DNA of 64,000 nucleotides from Ignelater luminosus (GCA_011009095.1 VTPC01000639.1:122661-186660), one strand, 5' to 3'. Positions 45,926 through 57,039 are shown, counted from the first letter of the stretch. Notes: generated from the letters alone by a model not told the origin. A program made the numbers and translations.

Positions 45926-46515
45926 GAAAATTTATATAAAATTTTGCAAAGATAACGAAACCATTAACTCAATGTCTAAAGAAAAATAGTAAAGTAGAAC
46001 ATACTAAAGAATTTATAGCAGTATTCGAAAAATGCAAAGAACTATTAATAAATGAACCAGTACTACAGTACCCTGAATTCAGTCAACCATTTTTGTTAAC
46101 AACAGACGCAAGTAATGTAATGTTAGGGGTTCTATTGTCACAAGGCAAAGTAGGATGTGACAAGCCAGTCTGTTACGCCAGTAAAACTTTGAATGAAACA
46201 GAACAAAGATATAGTACCATCGAAAGGGAACTAAGTACTAGCAATCATCTGGACAGTAAAATACTTGAGACTTTACCTGTCTGAAAAAAGGTTTACAATA
46301 TACACCGATCATCAACCATTAGTATGGTTATGGTCATTGAAAGAACCCAATTCAAAAATGATGAGATGGAGGATAAAACTAGAAGAATACAATTTTGATG
46401 TAATTTATCAAAAAGGAAAATATAGCAATAATGTTGACGCGTTATCAAGAATCCAAATAGAAAGCAGTAAGGTAATGGAAACACAAAAAGTATATTACCA
46501 GAATTGGGAGATATA
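45926..46515 (+). pseudogene. Gypsy-type RNase H
   Basis: Connection segment then RNase H: PFLLTTDASNVMLGVLLSQG (first Asp) near 46087, VCYASKTLNETEQRYSTIER with catalytic Glu (IERE) near 46168-46230, a frameshift at about 46260, then FTIYTDHQPLVWLW (TDH) near 46291 and KYSNNVDALSRI (VDALSR) near 46420. The frame ends at 46516, about 58 bp before the 3' LTR. Integrase, which normally follows, is absent. Confidence 0.9.
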
Positions 46516-46573
46516 GATGAGATCATAAAAGAATTAACTCAAGAAAAAAAATCAGAAACAAGACGAAAAATTA

Positions 46574-46849
46574 CCAGGTTCCGTTTCGTTGATTACCCCT
46601 ATCACGGAAGTAGATAACAATTGATAACCGAAAACTAAACATCGGGGTAACTTTATTTCGCTTTCAATATTAGTTTACCCAGTGAACAAGCATCGTCACA
46701 CAGTAGTTGATATTTAAACGTTACCTGTTCCAAATTTTAGAGTTAATATGTAAAAACATAACCAGTATTTAATAATATTTGTATGTATAACAAGTAATAG
46801 TAGAAATAAAGTTTTTAAAAACACTCTTAGTGGATTAGTAACTATAATT
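46574..46849 (+). repeat. 3' LTR
   Basis: About 276 bp, matching the 5' LTR but with an extra segment of about 58 bp at 46723-46780 between TAAACGTT and GTATGTATAACAAG, and scattered substitutions. The poly(A) signal-like AATAAA occurs at 46805-46810. No obvious polypurine tract remains in front. Confidence 0.88.
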
Positions 46850-47545
46850 CGCGAGTTAATTCTGGTGCATATTTTTAATAATAATTATATTTCATGCATA
46901 CATTATCTTTTTCTTTACTCATGGAATTGCCGTACTCACCTACGCGGCTCGTGCGGTCAAACTTCCCATTCATAGAAAAAGCACTAATTTATGCACTTGT
47001 TGTTTCTCAACATTCTATAATTCGACATGAATAATAAACAATCAAATTTCCAGTCTTGTATTAAGAATAAAAATAGAAATGACACGTTTTGAAGTATCTA
47101 CCAGGAAGCGCTTTAAATTAAAATTAGGTGTTCTAGTCATATAATCCTCCACAATAGTACCTTAATTTTCTTTTCTTCATGTTATTCAGTTTTAGTTTAT
47201 TATTAATAATGTATAGCTGTAGCTACGTTTAGAATGTAACCCAAAGACACTCAACAATTTACAGTACCAAATGAAATTATAAAGTTTAAAATACAGTATG
47301 CAAGTTTTTAAAACAATTGAAATTGGAGTCACCATAAATTTTTTAAATAACACTACCACATTTTTGATTTGCTGATAGCTTTTGCTTTTCTTTTTTCAGT
47401 GATGTGTTACTTAGCCTTGTGTTTTCTTATGCTGTTATAGAAAATTCAATGAAATGTTCTAGTGTATATGTAGTAAGCTTTGATTAGTAAGTTTAGTACA
47501 CATTACATAAGAAAATTTAATAAGTTTAACAAAAATATATAGTGT
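46850..47545. other. Gene-free AT-rich stretch
   Basis: No supportable coding, RNA or repeat feature. Confidence 0.5.
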
Positions 47546-47548
47546 ACA

Positions 47549-48565
47549 TATACAGTTTGTCCGAAAAATATGGAATATCCTATATATCTCAGTAAATATG
47601 CATTTCATGGAAAAATGTTCCTTATAAAAGTTGTTTAGTGTTTAGTTTTACATTACAGGGCAATACCAAATAACTATTTTTTTAAAAAACAAAAGCGCAA
47701 CGAATAATGCTTTAATTTTTTTAATGGGAAGGTATCCTTTTATTGTACTCATTTGATAGAGAATGTTTTTCTCTTTTCAATGGTACACTTGCAGAGTTTA
47801 TTCGGTCTTTTAAATTTTCAGTATCATCTAGTCACATTATGGTTGGTGTGATACACTTTTGTTTGTTGCAACAATTGAACGCGTCGTAGAAATGTCAATT
47901 AATAACCGAACTGAAGCGAAAAGTTATTTTGTTTAATTAATTTAAGCATTTTGATTAACGTGAGGATAACAAAGTGCTGGGATATAAAGACAGAAGGAGA
48001 ACACAGGAGGAAGTTTGCAATTTGTTTAATAACGTGCACCCCGAATACCATATTTCTCAGTCTACTGTAAGTAAAATTTTGCATAAATTCTGTCAAAGAT
48101 TGTCCAAAAACGGGCAAACCTAAAGCTCTAAGTAATGAACAACGTGAGAATCTAATGTTGGCTGTCGTGGAAAATCCACATGTTTCTGTTCGACAAATTG
48201 CTCGTGAACATACTTTGAAGAAATCCACTGCACACGAAGTTCTAAGAAAGGAGAAGTGGCATCCGTATAAACCTTGTACAGTTCAAAAATTATTAAAAGA
48301 TGATTTAGATCGAAAATTGCAATTTTGCAAAGAAATAACACATAGGCTTCAGGAAAATGCAATTTTCATAAAAATATCCTCTTCACTGATGAGGCAACGT
48401 TTTGTTCGAATGGTACCATTAACAAACAAAACACGCGCTACTGGTCTTCGCTAAATCATGGCTGCTATGTAGAAGGGCACACCCAATATCAGCAGAAACT
48501 CAATGTCTGGGCAGGAATTATTGGAACCCAAATTTTGAGACTTATAGAACATAATTTAACAGTCA
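47549..48565 (+). pseudogene. Tc1/IS630-like transposon, 3'-truncated
   Basis: Begins with TACAGTTTGTCCGAAAAATA, a terminal-repeat type of Tc1-like elements that insert at TA. Coding in broken frames: helix-turn-helix with NNVHPEYHISQSTVSKILHK (about 48027-48086), KPKALSNEQRENLMLAVVEN, VSVRQIAREHTLKKSTAHEV (second HTH, to about 48240), WHPYKPCTVQKLL, then after a shift ILFTDEATFCSNGTINKQNT (first catalytic Asp, about 48374-48433) and LNVWAGIIGTQILR (about 48502-48543). It stops before the second Asp at about 48565, where unrelated AT-rich sequence begins. The 99-codon frame 48155-48454 is its longest intact piece. Confidence 0.82.
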
Positions 48566-48599
48566 AGTTCTTTGTATGGTCCCAATATAGCACAAGCAG

Positions 48600-49432
48600 T
48601 CTCACTACGCCTCAAACTCATTATTTAAATATCACAAAATTCACTTATTCAATACTGTGACAAACGCAACTGCACTTTTATAGCATAAAAATTACTTTGA
48701 CTACGAAGAAAACACTCGCGAGTCAAGTCGAGACACTTCTCGAAACAAGTTGAAACTTGAGGGAATTTGCAGATTGAAACCTATCAAATTCGAAGTCGCT
48801 GGTAACGTGTTGTTTAAGCAAATCAAAACGTCGTGTATGTATTACACCTAAATAGATCAAAAAGTAAATATTTTTTTATATTTAGTTCAGTAACCGAAAT
48901 TAAATATCAACATAAAAATGACAATTTTTCAAAACTTTGAAAATCGGTAGAACCCTAAAGATGTAATTTTATTTTTAAAATTATTTTGATAATCTACGAT
49001 AAATGACGCAAATTTTAAGAGGTCTTGTGTTAAGGAAATATAAAAAAAATTTTTTCGGGACACATTAATGTCCGTAGTCCCAACATCTGTAACACTTGGT
49101 CTATCGTACCACTACGTGTTCACGCTGTATGTTTGAATTCTGGGAAATTCTGGTTAGTACCTCGTAGTATTGTAGTTTTTGTGGAACTGGATTTTGTTTA
49201 ATAAAACTGATTTTTTTTTTGTTGAAGGTCTTCTATTTTTTTTAGATTTTGTTCTATTAGAACAACTATGCATTATAAAGTTAGATTGTTGATTAATTCA
49301 TGACTGTTCTTGAGCCAACTGAGAGAATGTTTACATAGCCCGTAAAACATTATCCAACTATGTAATTCGTTTCTGTTTTAAGGGTTTTGATGAATTAGTT
49401 AATTTAAATGTTTAGTTAATGCAGGGCTATTA
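48600..49432. other. Gene-free stretch
   Basis: AT-rich, no supportable gene or repeat. TCTCACTACG-CTCAAACTC near 48600 begins non-element sequence. Confidence 0.45.
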
Positions 49433-49438
49433 CCATAT

Positions 49439-49700
49439 ACAGCGTGTTCGAAAAGTATGGAATATCATATATATCTCAGTAAATATGTATTTTATAAAAA
49501 CATGTTTCCTATAAAAGTTGTTTAGTGTTTAGTTTTACATTACAGGGCAATACCAAATAACTATTTTTTAAAAAAACAAGCGCAAGGAATAATGCTTCAA
49601 TTTTTTTTAATGGAAAGATATCCCTTTATTGTACTCATTTGATAGAGAATGTTTTTCCCTTTTCAATGATGTAAAACTTTGATACACTTGCATAAGTAAA
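49439..49700 (+). mobile_element. Second copy of the Tc1-like element, 5' end
   Basis: TACAGCGTGTTCGAAAAGTA and the following 240 bp closely match 47549-47800 (shared: ATATATCTCAGTAAATATG, AAAGTTGTTTAGTGTTTAG, GGGCAATACCAAATAACTAT, TTGTACTCATTTGATAGAGA). The copy enters the N gap before the coding part, so its transposase state is unknown. Confidence 0.85.
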
Positions 49701-50197
49701 NNNNNNNNNNNNNNNNNNNNNNNNNNNNNNNNNNNNNNNNNNNNNNNNNNNNNNNNNNNNNNNNNNNNNNNNNNNNNNNNNNNNNNNNNNNNNNNNNNNN
49801 NNNNNNNNNNNNNNNNNNNNNNNNNNNNNNNNNNNNNNNNNNNNNNNNNNNNNNNNNNNNNNNNNNNNNNNNNNNNNNNNNNNNNNNNNNNNNNNNNNNN
49901 NNNNNNNNNNNNNNNNNNNNNNNNNNNNNNNNNNNNNNNNNNNNNNNNNNNNNNNNNNNNNNNNNNNNNNNNNNNNNNNNNNNNNNNNNNNNNNNNNNNN
50001 NNNNNNNNNNNNNNNNNNNNNNNNNNNNNNNNNNNNNNNNNNNNNNNNNNNNNNNNNNNNNNNNNNNNNNNNNNNNNNNNNNNNNNNNNNNNNNNNNNNN
50101 NNNNNNNNNNNNNNNNNNNNNNNNNNNNNNNNNNNNNNNNNNNNNNNNNNNNNNNNNNNNNNNNNNNNNNNNNNNNNNNNNNNNNNNNNNNNNNNNN
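49701..50197. other. Assembly gap
   Basis: 497 N. It begins inside the Tc1-like copy; the sequence after the gap does not match the first copy. Confidence 0.95.
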
Positions 50198-50256
50198 AGA
50201 TCGGAATGTTTTCACGACTTTTGAAGATCAACATTGCAGTCTTCTCTTTTAGATAA

Positions 50257-50825
50257 CGGTGGAAAAATCGGACCGGGACCTTTCGCCGCGGAGACGTTTG
50301 CCGCAGACCCCGTTTCGCCGCGAGTCATTCACCGCAGGGACAGTTCGCCGCAAATAATAAGTTCCAACATATTTACCATGAAATATTTATCTGAACTAAT
50401 GTGAAGTTATGCTTTATTTTTGCTAATTTGTCACGTAACGGTAATAACTAATTTGAAATTTATAAAAGTAAGCCTACGGTAGTTTTACAAATCATAATCA
50501 GTAATTAACAAACTGAAATATGAAATGGATGGCGCACAAAACATTTTTTTTGTGTTTGGCAATATTACATTAAGTTCATTTTGACAAATTGCTAATTTTA
50601 TGTCTTTTCGACATTTAACAGCTTATAGAACAAGCACATATAGGTTGGGTTAAGTTTTTAATAGATATGAACATGTGGTCAATTAAATAAAAGTGTCAGT
50701 ATGCTCTACTTGTGAATGGTTACCGCGGCGAAAAGTGTCTGCGGAGAAAAGTATCTGCGGCAAATATGTCTGCGGTCAGAAGCTCGCGGCGAATGAGTTG
50801 CGGCGAAACGTCCTAGACCGGCAGG
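50257..50825. mobile_element. MITE with CGCCGC-rich terminal arrays
   Basis: The left end contains CCGC at 50286, 50301, 50318, 50332 and 50348, at 14-17 bp spacing, in contexts such as TTTCGCCGCGG and TTTGCCGCAG. The right end, about 50722-50810, shows the complement (CCGCGGCGAAAAG, TCTGCGG repeated, GTTGCGGCGAAACG). Outer edges CGGACCGGGACCTTTCGCCG and CGAAACGTCCTAGACCG are roughly mirrored. Between them lie about 350 bp of AT-rich, non-coding DNA. A non-autonomous inverted-repeat element is the best reading; superfamily unknown. Confidence 0.72.
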
Positions 50826-50829
50826 GATT

Positions 50830-52136
50830 AGACGTTTAGATTTAAAGAGGTGTTAATAACAAAAAACAGTGTGTTTTTGAAACCATATTTTATCTTCTCG
50901 TACCGGAGTGTGGACTGTAAACTGACATGTTTCACTCAATATCGTTAAAGTACTGCATCACACTAGAAAGCAAATATTCGAGCTTCTTTATATCGCAGTA
51001 GAAAAGTGGAGAACATATGCAATGTAGAGCTTTGAGATCTAGAAAGAGATGACTCCCGTGCTTAGTGGTAAACTTACGTTATGGATTAATTGAGTTCGGC
51101 CAAACTCCATTTACCGTGTGGCAAATATTCTCTTTGGGAAGTTTTGACAGTTTTCCAAGGTAAACTTTTACAAAATTGATCTCTCTTAATTTACAAGAAA
51201 AAATAGATCTTCCATTATCCCTATTTGCTCTAGCTACTCTGAGGGCACTGAAATTCTATAAAGTTCCTAGACTAAAATTCACTTAGAAAGCTAGCTGTCT
51301 ACACCAGTCTACAAGACTTGAGTGTTTCTGGTTTTCTTTCACGGATAGCGCCATACATTTTGGCTGCCACTTTTAGAATCACACCTAAATTTTAATTCAA
51401 CTTGAATGCTACCAGAGAAAATTATTTTTCTCATTTCCAAATGATAAGTCGTTAAAGTTATCTTTGATAAAGTTATCTAGATATAATATTCTTTACATTC
51501 AAATCGGTGTTATAATTAAAACTGGAGAGATATACCGTGAATAAAGTGCATAAAATTATAGTATGCCGTAAAAGTCCAGTAATATATGCACGAAACATGC
51601 AATGTTACATCAATATTATGCTATATTTTATGCTTTAAAGAAAATTAAAATAGATGGTTTGTATTGTTTAAAATATGCAGTTATAAACTGTTAAATCCTG
51701 ATATATGCATTTATACTAAAAACCTACTGTATATGCCAAATGAATTTGCATACTAAAAATTAAGGGATGTGTCTACCTATACCTTATAAATAAAAACGTG
51801 CAAATATGAAATGGTTCAGCTGTACTAGGAAAGTACAGATATGCAGAAAAGTATACCACAGAAATTCAGGAATACATATAGCCACGAAATATGCAATGTT
51901 ATAGGAGTATTAATACAGCGCTTTAGTGAAGTAATGCATAAATTCTTTAACAATTTAGGAACGAACTTTTAGGAAAAACGTTTGGACCGATCAATATTTA
52001 TTTTTAATGCCCAATTTTTTAAACAGAAAATATTTATACAGTGTGAGTCATAAGAAATATGAGGTCATCAAAAATCTTTTTTAATGTCAACTCCTGTATT
52101 TTATTACGGAATTTAAAAGAGCACATTTTTTACATA
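50830..52136. other. Gene-free stretch; ATATGCA-rich at 51540-51960
   Basis: No coding signal. In 51540-51960 ATGCA-containing words (ATATGCA, CATGCAATG, AATATGCAG, TATGCATTT) recur many times on both strands. The pair CACGAAACATGCAATGTTA (near 51590) and CACGAAATATGCAATGTTAT (near 51883) suggests an internal duplication. Likely the subterminal part of a hAT-type non-autonomous element, by comparison with 568-650 and 61411. Confidence 0.4.
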
Positions 52137-52144
52137 CGTTAGGG

Positions 52145-53924
52145 CAGCGGTCCCCAACCTTTTTGTATCTAAGAGCACATTCTAAAGTATCGGTCGAGCA
52201 GCGGGCACCATTTATTTTTTCATGGTAAATCTATAGTTGGGCATAGTTAATAATACACATAAAATACAAAAAAAAATATTTAATTCCAAAAATAAAATTT
52301 TAACGTTTAAAAATTATTGTTTATATTCTTATATAAAATAACTAATTTATTATTTAATAATACATACAAAAGTTAACATATAAAAATTCTTTATAAAATA
52401 TTTAAATCTCAAAGTCAATGTGATCTTTGGCACTGCATTTCATTGGCCATTACTTTATAATTAGGAGAGTACGGTGATATTCCTGCTCGTAAGCAGTCAT
52501 CAAGATGTTTATCTGTTACTAGAGATCTGTACTTTGATTTCATGATATTCATTGTTAAAAACAATGATTCACCCAAGTCTGTGGAACCGAAAAACGATTT
52601 TTTCTTGTATGATAGTTTTTTTGCGAATGGAAATTCGTTTCTGTCAGTTATATTACAGACGTTCTCATCTGATATATTTGATTTTAAGACAAGGTTCTAG
52701 CTCCACTTCTTCTGTCCTTACTTGAACAAAACATTTACTTGGCAAGTAAAAGGATTAATAAAAACTGTTGAAATTGCATTTTAGACTGGTCTGGCAGTAA
52801 TTGAAGATTGATAACAAATGATGATAAGTTAGTTTCATTTTTTTTCATATTTGGGAAATGCACAAGTGACTTCATCTGCAGGTGTGATATTCACAAAACC
52901 AGTTTAGCTTTAAGCAAGTTTACAGACCCTATCATTATAGCTAATGTGTTTGTCTTTTCCCTGCAGCTCCTAGTTTAAATAATTCAATTTTTCCATTATT
53001 GCTGTGTTAAAACCCAAATCCACCAGCCAGCGAGAATCCGTTGGTTCAATAAAATTTTAATTTTTGGTATTGAGATAATTTTCTATTTCTTTATTTTAAT
53101 TTACAAATCTGGTAAGAACTTTGCGTTTGCTGAGTCAACGTACTTCAGTATGCAGAATGAGATTAAAATTTTTAGGATTTTCTAGTAGGGCCTTGAAAAG
53201 GTGGTGTTGCAAAGGGGCTGCTCAAATAAAGTTTACTATTTTTGTAGCTATTTTCATGACGTGTTCGAAGGATAGTATTCTAACACACAAAGCTTCCTGA
53301 TGGATAATACAGTGATACGACATAAACTTTGGGAATGATTTATCTTTCTAGCAAATCCATTGATATTACCAATCATTGCTGTAGTTTATCGCCAACAGCA
53401 TGTGCAGAGGCATATCTATCTACTCTGCATAAGTTTGCTCTAAATACGTTATAGATTTCCTCACCTGTTGTCCGTCCTTTCATCGGTAATATTTTTAGTA
53501 GATCTTCTTTTACAGTATAGTTACTAAATACCATTCTCATCATGACTGATAACTGTGCTGTCTCTGATAAATCTGCTGACTCTTCAAATTGTAGTAAGGA
53601 CCAATCATATATTTGCAAGTCACTTCTTAACTGAGTTTGCATGGCTTTTGAAATTGCATGTGTTCTTCTTCTGACAGTGTTATCTGACAACTGTAAATCT
53701 TGTATTGCTGACGTTTGTTAGAAAATCCCTCAAATGAGAAAACAAATACGCGTATATTTCTCGAATTCTAATTCATTACTAGATATTTAAAAAATGTCAA
53801 AATATTGTTACATAACATTTTATTGAAAACTTAAATTTTTTTATCGTGGTCGTACAGGGACGGGCACACGTAAAACGGTCACCGGGCGCCATGGTGCCCG
53901 CGGGTATAGGGTTGGAGATCCCTG
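52145..53924 (-). mobile_element. hAT (Charlie-like) element with 8-bp TSD
   Basis: Ends CAGCGGTCCCCAACCT on the left and the inverted AGGGTTGGAGATCCCTG on the right form hAT-type terminal repeats. Flanking octamers CGTTAGGG (52137-52144) and CGTTAAGG (53925-53932) differ at one base, the expected 8-bp hAT duplication. The 1.78-kb body holds a decayed transposase on the minus strand. Confidence 0.88.
52420..53790 (-). pseudogene. Charlie-like hAT transposase pseudogene
   Basis: Related to the ZBED5/GTF2IRD2-type hAT transposases. The minus-strand frame 53690-53373 begins SDNTVRRRTHAISKAMQTQL and has LLQFEESADLSETAQLSVMM, where the family has LDES-D; the catalytic Asp appears replaced by Glu. 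It continues with GRTTGEEIYNVF. Downstream, in broken frames: MSYHCIIHQEALC near 53320, LQHHLFKALLENPKNFNLIL, HTEVR, and at the C-terminus FFGSTDLGESLF (about 52600) with KSKYRSLVTDKHLDDCLRAG, the dimerisation-side signature. The zinc finger is not seen. Many stops. Confidence 0.82.
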
Positions 53925-54154
53925 CGTTAAGGTAATTATGGGTATAGGTCACATAACAAAATTTTGAAGAGAAACGACCTCAAAATGTCACAATATTAAT
54001 TTTACTAATAATACAAAATTCAAAAGACAACTAAATTAAATGTTCAAATAGTACACCGTTGGCAACCTGACAGAAGCCAAGACGGCGAATAAATTCTTTT
54101 TGAATATTGTTAACAGCAATAAAGTTATTGATATTTGACGTTGCTGCCGTACTA

Positions 54155-55441
54155 GCCCAGTCACTTTATACAAAAAAAGGCCAAACCTCTAAAAAAATGC
54201 GACTGAAGGTTTTCCTTCGGAATTTTTTTAATTTCGGCGTCAAAAACAATCTCTCAAAAGTCCATAAAGCCAACTGAACGGATACAGAAAAATCAGTTTT
54301 TCTCAAATATCTCGCAAATTATTAGTTTTACGTTAAATCTGGTTATTATAAAATTTGTTCATGAGCTACTTCTACCCAAAAAAGGTCCTATACAAAATTT
54401 ACGTAAGGCTAATAATTTTTGAGAAACAGAGCTGAGAAATTTCGGAGCAAAACGCATACTCCACTATACTATATCTATAGTGGTGTATAGAAATAATAAG
54501 ACCTATTTATATATAGAAACATCGTTCAGGCATACATACTTTCATGATTTCTGTCTGAATTGTCCTTGGAAAAAACCCTTCTTTATAATAATAATGGTAA
54601 GGGCCTCGTGTAGTAGCTGTCTAACATTCCAGTGTAGGCTCATGAGTCACTGTGTAACTGAAAATATTAAATGACGCATCTTGTACGTTTTAAATTCAGT
54701 TTAATGCTACACTGAGACGTTGATGGCGATTCACTCATACGACATGTTTTTTATGATTTAATGATGAATTATTTTGTATAATTCTTACGACACTCAACAT
54801 GCACTGTCACAGTTTGTACGCTTCGCAAATAGTCTACAAGATCATCACCTCTTTCAACACTCACATTTCTGAGAGTTTCTAAACCGCGAACAACAGTCGT
54901 AGTTGTGCCATTTGACAAAGTTTCATTATAAATAAAACAAGTGACCCATGAGCCTACATTGGAAAGTTAGACAGCTGCTACTCAAGGCCCTTACTATTAT
55001 TATTATTATGAAGAAGGGCCCTTTCCAAGGTCAATTCAGACAGAAACGATGCAGGTATATATGCAGGAACGATGTTTCTATGTATAAATAGGTCTTATTA
55101 TTTGATACCACCGCAGTACGTATAGTATAGTGGAGTATGCGCTTTGCTCCGAGATTTCTCAAAAACTATTGGTTCTACGTAAAGTTAGTGTAAGACTTTT
55201 TTTGTGTAGATTTAGCTTATGAACAAATTTTATAATGACCAAAACTAACGTAAAACCAATAGTTTACGAGATATTTGAGAAAAACTGATTTTCATGACCT
55301 TTAACCTCCTGTAACATTTGTAGCCGTCCAGTTGGTTTTATGGACTTTTGAGAGATTGTTTTTGACGCCAAAATAAAAAAAATCCCGAAGGAAAATCTTC
55401 AGTCGGATTTTTTTAGAGGTGAATGTATAAAGTGACTGGGC
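54155..55441. mobile_element. Large palindromic foldback element
   Basis: TA (54153-54154) then GCCCAGTCACTTTATACA; at the other end TGTATAAAGTGACTGGGC then TA (55442-55443). Inverted arms of roughly 500 bp match through many blocks (AGTCGxATTTTTTTAGAGGT and its complement, CAAAAACAATCTCTCAAAAG, AATAATAAGACCTATTTATA, CATGAGxCACTxTG). The arms enclose about 270 bp (54675-54945) with a protein fragment. Terminal TA and the TIR start suggest a mariner-type mechanism. The 64-codon frame at 54480-54674 lies inside an arm and is not a gene. Confidence 0.88.
54780..54955 (-). pseudogene. Transposon protein N-terminal fragment inside the foldback
   Basis: Minus strand: TCFIYNETLSNGTTTTVVRG, LETLRNVSVERGDDLVDYLR and SVQTVTVHVECRKNYTK, then a stop. 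I recall the pattern C-I-C-x-E...VERKD-L--YL...TVH--CRK-Y as the opening of a repetitive insect protein whose C-terminus may be the CXC-like segment seen at 25690-26095. The first zinc-binding pair is damaged (CFIY where CxxC would be expected). Fragment only. Confidence 0.45.
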
Positions 55442-55443
55442 TA

Positions 55444-56300
55444 TACTATGCACATACACGCACATTACTTTAAATATCTTCTAATCGAGTTATCATAAAA
55501 TGCTGAAATTGCTTAGTATATATTATCTTGAAATGCCTTTCAAAAAACCTGAATAAAGTTTAGTGCTAAAATAATTAAAGGAGCCAATACCTAAACATTT
55601 TAATTTCCTATGTTGCGTCCGCCAATTCAGCACCCGGTATATGCATAATAAAATTAATTTGCCCAGCTTCGAAACTTAATAACTAAAAATATTTTTAAAG
55701 TAAAAATTAAAATAATGTATACAATTAAATTTAAAAATTTCTCATGCGGACGACAAACAAGCTTCAACACAAAATTCATTATGTGATTTTCAAACAATAA
55801 AAAGTGAAATGCAAGTGAGATGCAGGTAGCTAGATGAAATTATTTTATTTAGTGTTTTTATTTTACAGTAGTAACGAACCTAACAAAATTTGAAACCAAA
55901 AAGTATTAACAAAGAGAATGCAATATTAAAAATACAATTAGGTTAAACTAAAAACTTTTTCGTCCTTTTTGTAAAAAATCTTCAATTTTATGCTACTGCT
56001 ATAAGTGTAACGGTTTTTTTTTTGTTGAAACTGTTCGTTCGAAGTATTCTCAATTACAGAAATTACCTGCTGTTTGTCAACTATGTATAAGTATTTATTA
56101 AATGCGCTCTGCTTGTAGCTGAGCTGTTAATTAAAACGGTTTAAATTAAAAATATCCATTCTCGTTGAAAAATAAATTTGTTTATTCTACTTTTTTGTTT
56201 TATAGACTACGTTAAATATCATTTATTAATTAATTGTGTAACTAATACCAATATTGGTTTGTTTTTAGCATCCTTATACTAATTTACTTGAAATATCGTT
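55444..56300. other. Gene-free AT-rich stretch
   Basis: No supportable feature. Confidence 0.5.
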
Positions 56301-56317
56301 TCAGTATTTTAGGACTA

Positions 56318-56323
56318 TTATTA

Positions 56324-56354
<31 letters not shown>
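56318..56354. repeat. (TTA)n microsatellite
   Basis: About twelve ATT/TTA triplets with one interruption, directly 5' of the truncated LINE. Confidence 0.9.
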
Positions 56355-56384
56355 CTATTTGTTTGTTTATTTGTTAAAAAAATA

Positions 56385-57035
56385 CAAAGAGGAATTAAAA
56401 ACAATCAAATAGGAGAAACAAAATATGAAAAAAGAAATAGCAAATTTATACGTGAAATAGAAGATCTAATAAAAGACAAAAGGGGCAAAAACTTAATAAT
56501 GCAAGGACTAGATATAGACCAAATTCCGAACAAAAACTTAAAATAAGAAGTGGAACATTTCATAGAAAAGTGTCTGAACGTAAAAGTCGCACTGAATAGC
56601 GCTGATAATTTGGGAAAGAAAAGATGCCTAATCCAGATGGAAAACCCGAGTGACAAAATTGAGATACTAAAGAATAAAGCTAAACTAAAAGAATACAAGG
56701 AGAAAATATTCATTGACGTAGATCTAACAAAAAAAAACAGGAAGTGCAGAAGTACACAACACAAACAATGAAGGTAGGAAGGGAAAATAAAAATAAAGCT
56801 GAGATGGGATACAAGAAATGAATTGTCAATGGCATCGAGTACGAATGGAATGAGTACGAAAAAAAATTGCATCGCATAAGTGGGCATACGGAAAATGCGG
56901 AAAACTGATAATAAATAAAAACGGAAAAGATCAGTTGAAGACGAATATGGCTTATAAATAGGAAAGAAAAGGCTAAAACAGAATACGGTTATATGGAAAA
57001 TTGAGATATAGAACATAATGAACTAAAGGGTAAAA
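56385..57035 (+). pseudogene. LINE ORF1 protein remnant
   Basis: RNA-binding protein of the LINE. One frame reads IREIEDLIKDKRGKNLIMQG (about 56440-56503), a stop, then VEHFIEKCLNVKVALNSADN (56550 on), KRCLIQMENPSDKIEILKNK and EKIFIDVDLTKKNRK (to about 56742). The alternation of basic coiled-coil and the IFIDVDLT strand resembles the RRM-type ORF1 of many LINEs. After a shift, IVNGIEYEWNEYEKKLHRI near 56827 matches the other LINE's IVNGQEWTLDD. Three or more breaks. Confidence 0.65.
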
Positions 57036-57039
57036 GAAA

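Larger units (their letters stand above)
42577..46849 (+). mobile_element. Gypsy-type LTR retrotransposon, integrase deleted
   Basis: Both LTRs, primer binding site, gag, protease, reverse transcriptase and RNase H are present in order, with no integrase or env between RNase H and the right LTR. The PBS type and RT sequence point to the 17.6/297 branch of Ty3/gypsy. Reading frames carry many stops and frameshifts. About 4.3 kb in total, against 6-7 kb for complete relatives. Confidence 0.92.

Noticed and set aside
50198-50206. AGATCGGAA at the gap edge, as in a common sequencing adapter
   Set aside because: Only nine bases agree and the next ones differ; chance or assembly edge effect is enough.
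49607-50234. Proteins of about 200 residues over the second gap
   Set aside because: Nearly all residues are undetermined; no coding evidence on either side.
54480-54674. 64-codon frame in the foldback
   Set aside because: Lies inside an inverted arm, and the same arm reads differently on the other side; no protein features.
56405-57016. 203-codon hydrophobic minus-strand frame resembling a membrane protein
   Set aside because: It is the antisense of Lys/Glu/Ile-rich LINE ORF1, which turns into Phe/Leu/Ser-rich sequence.
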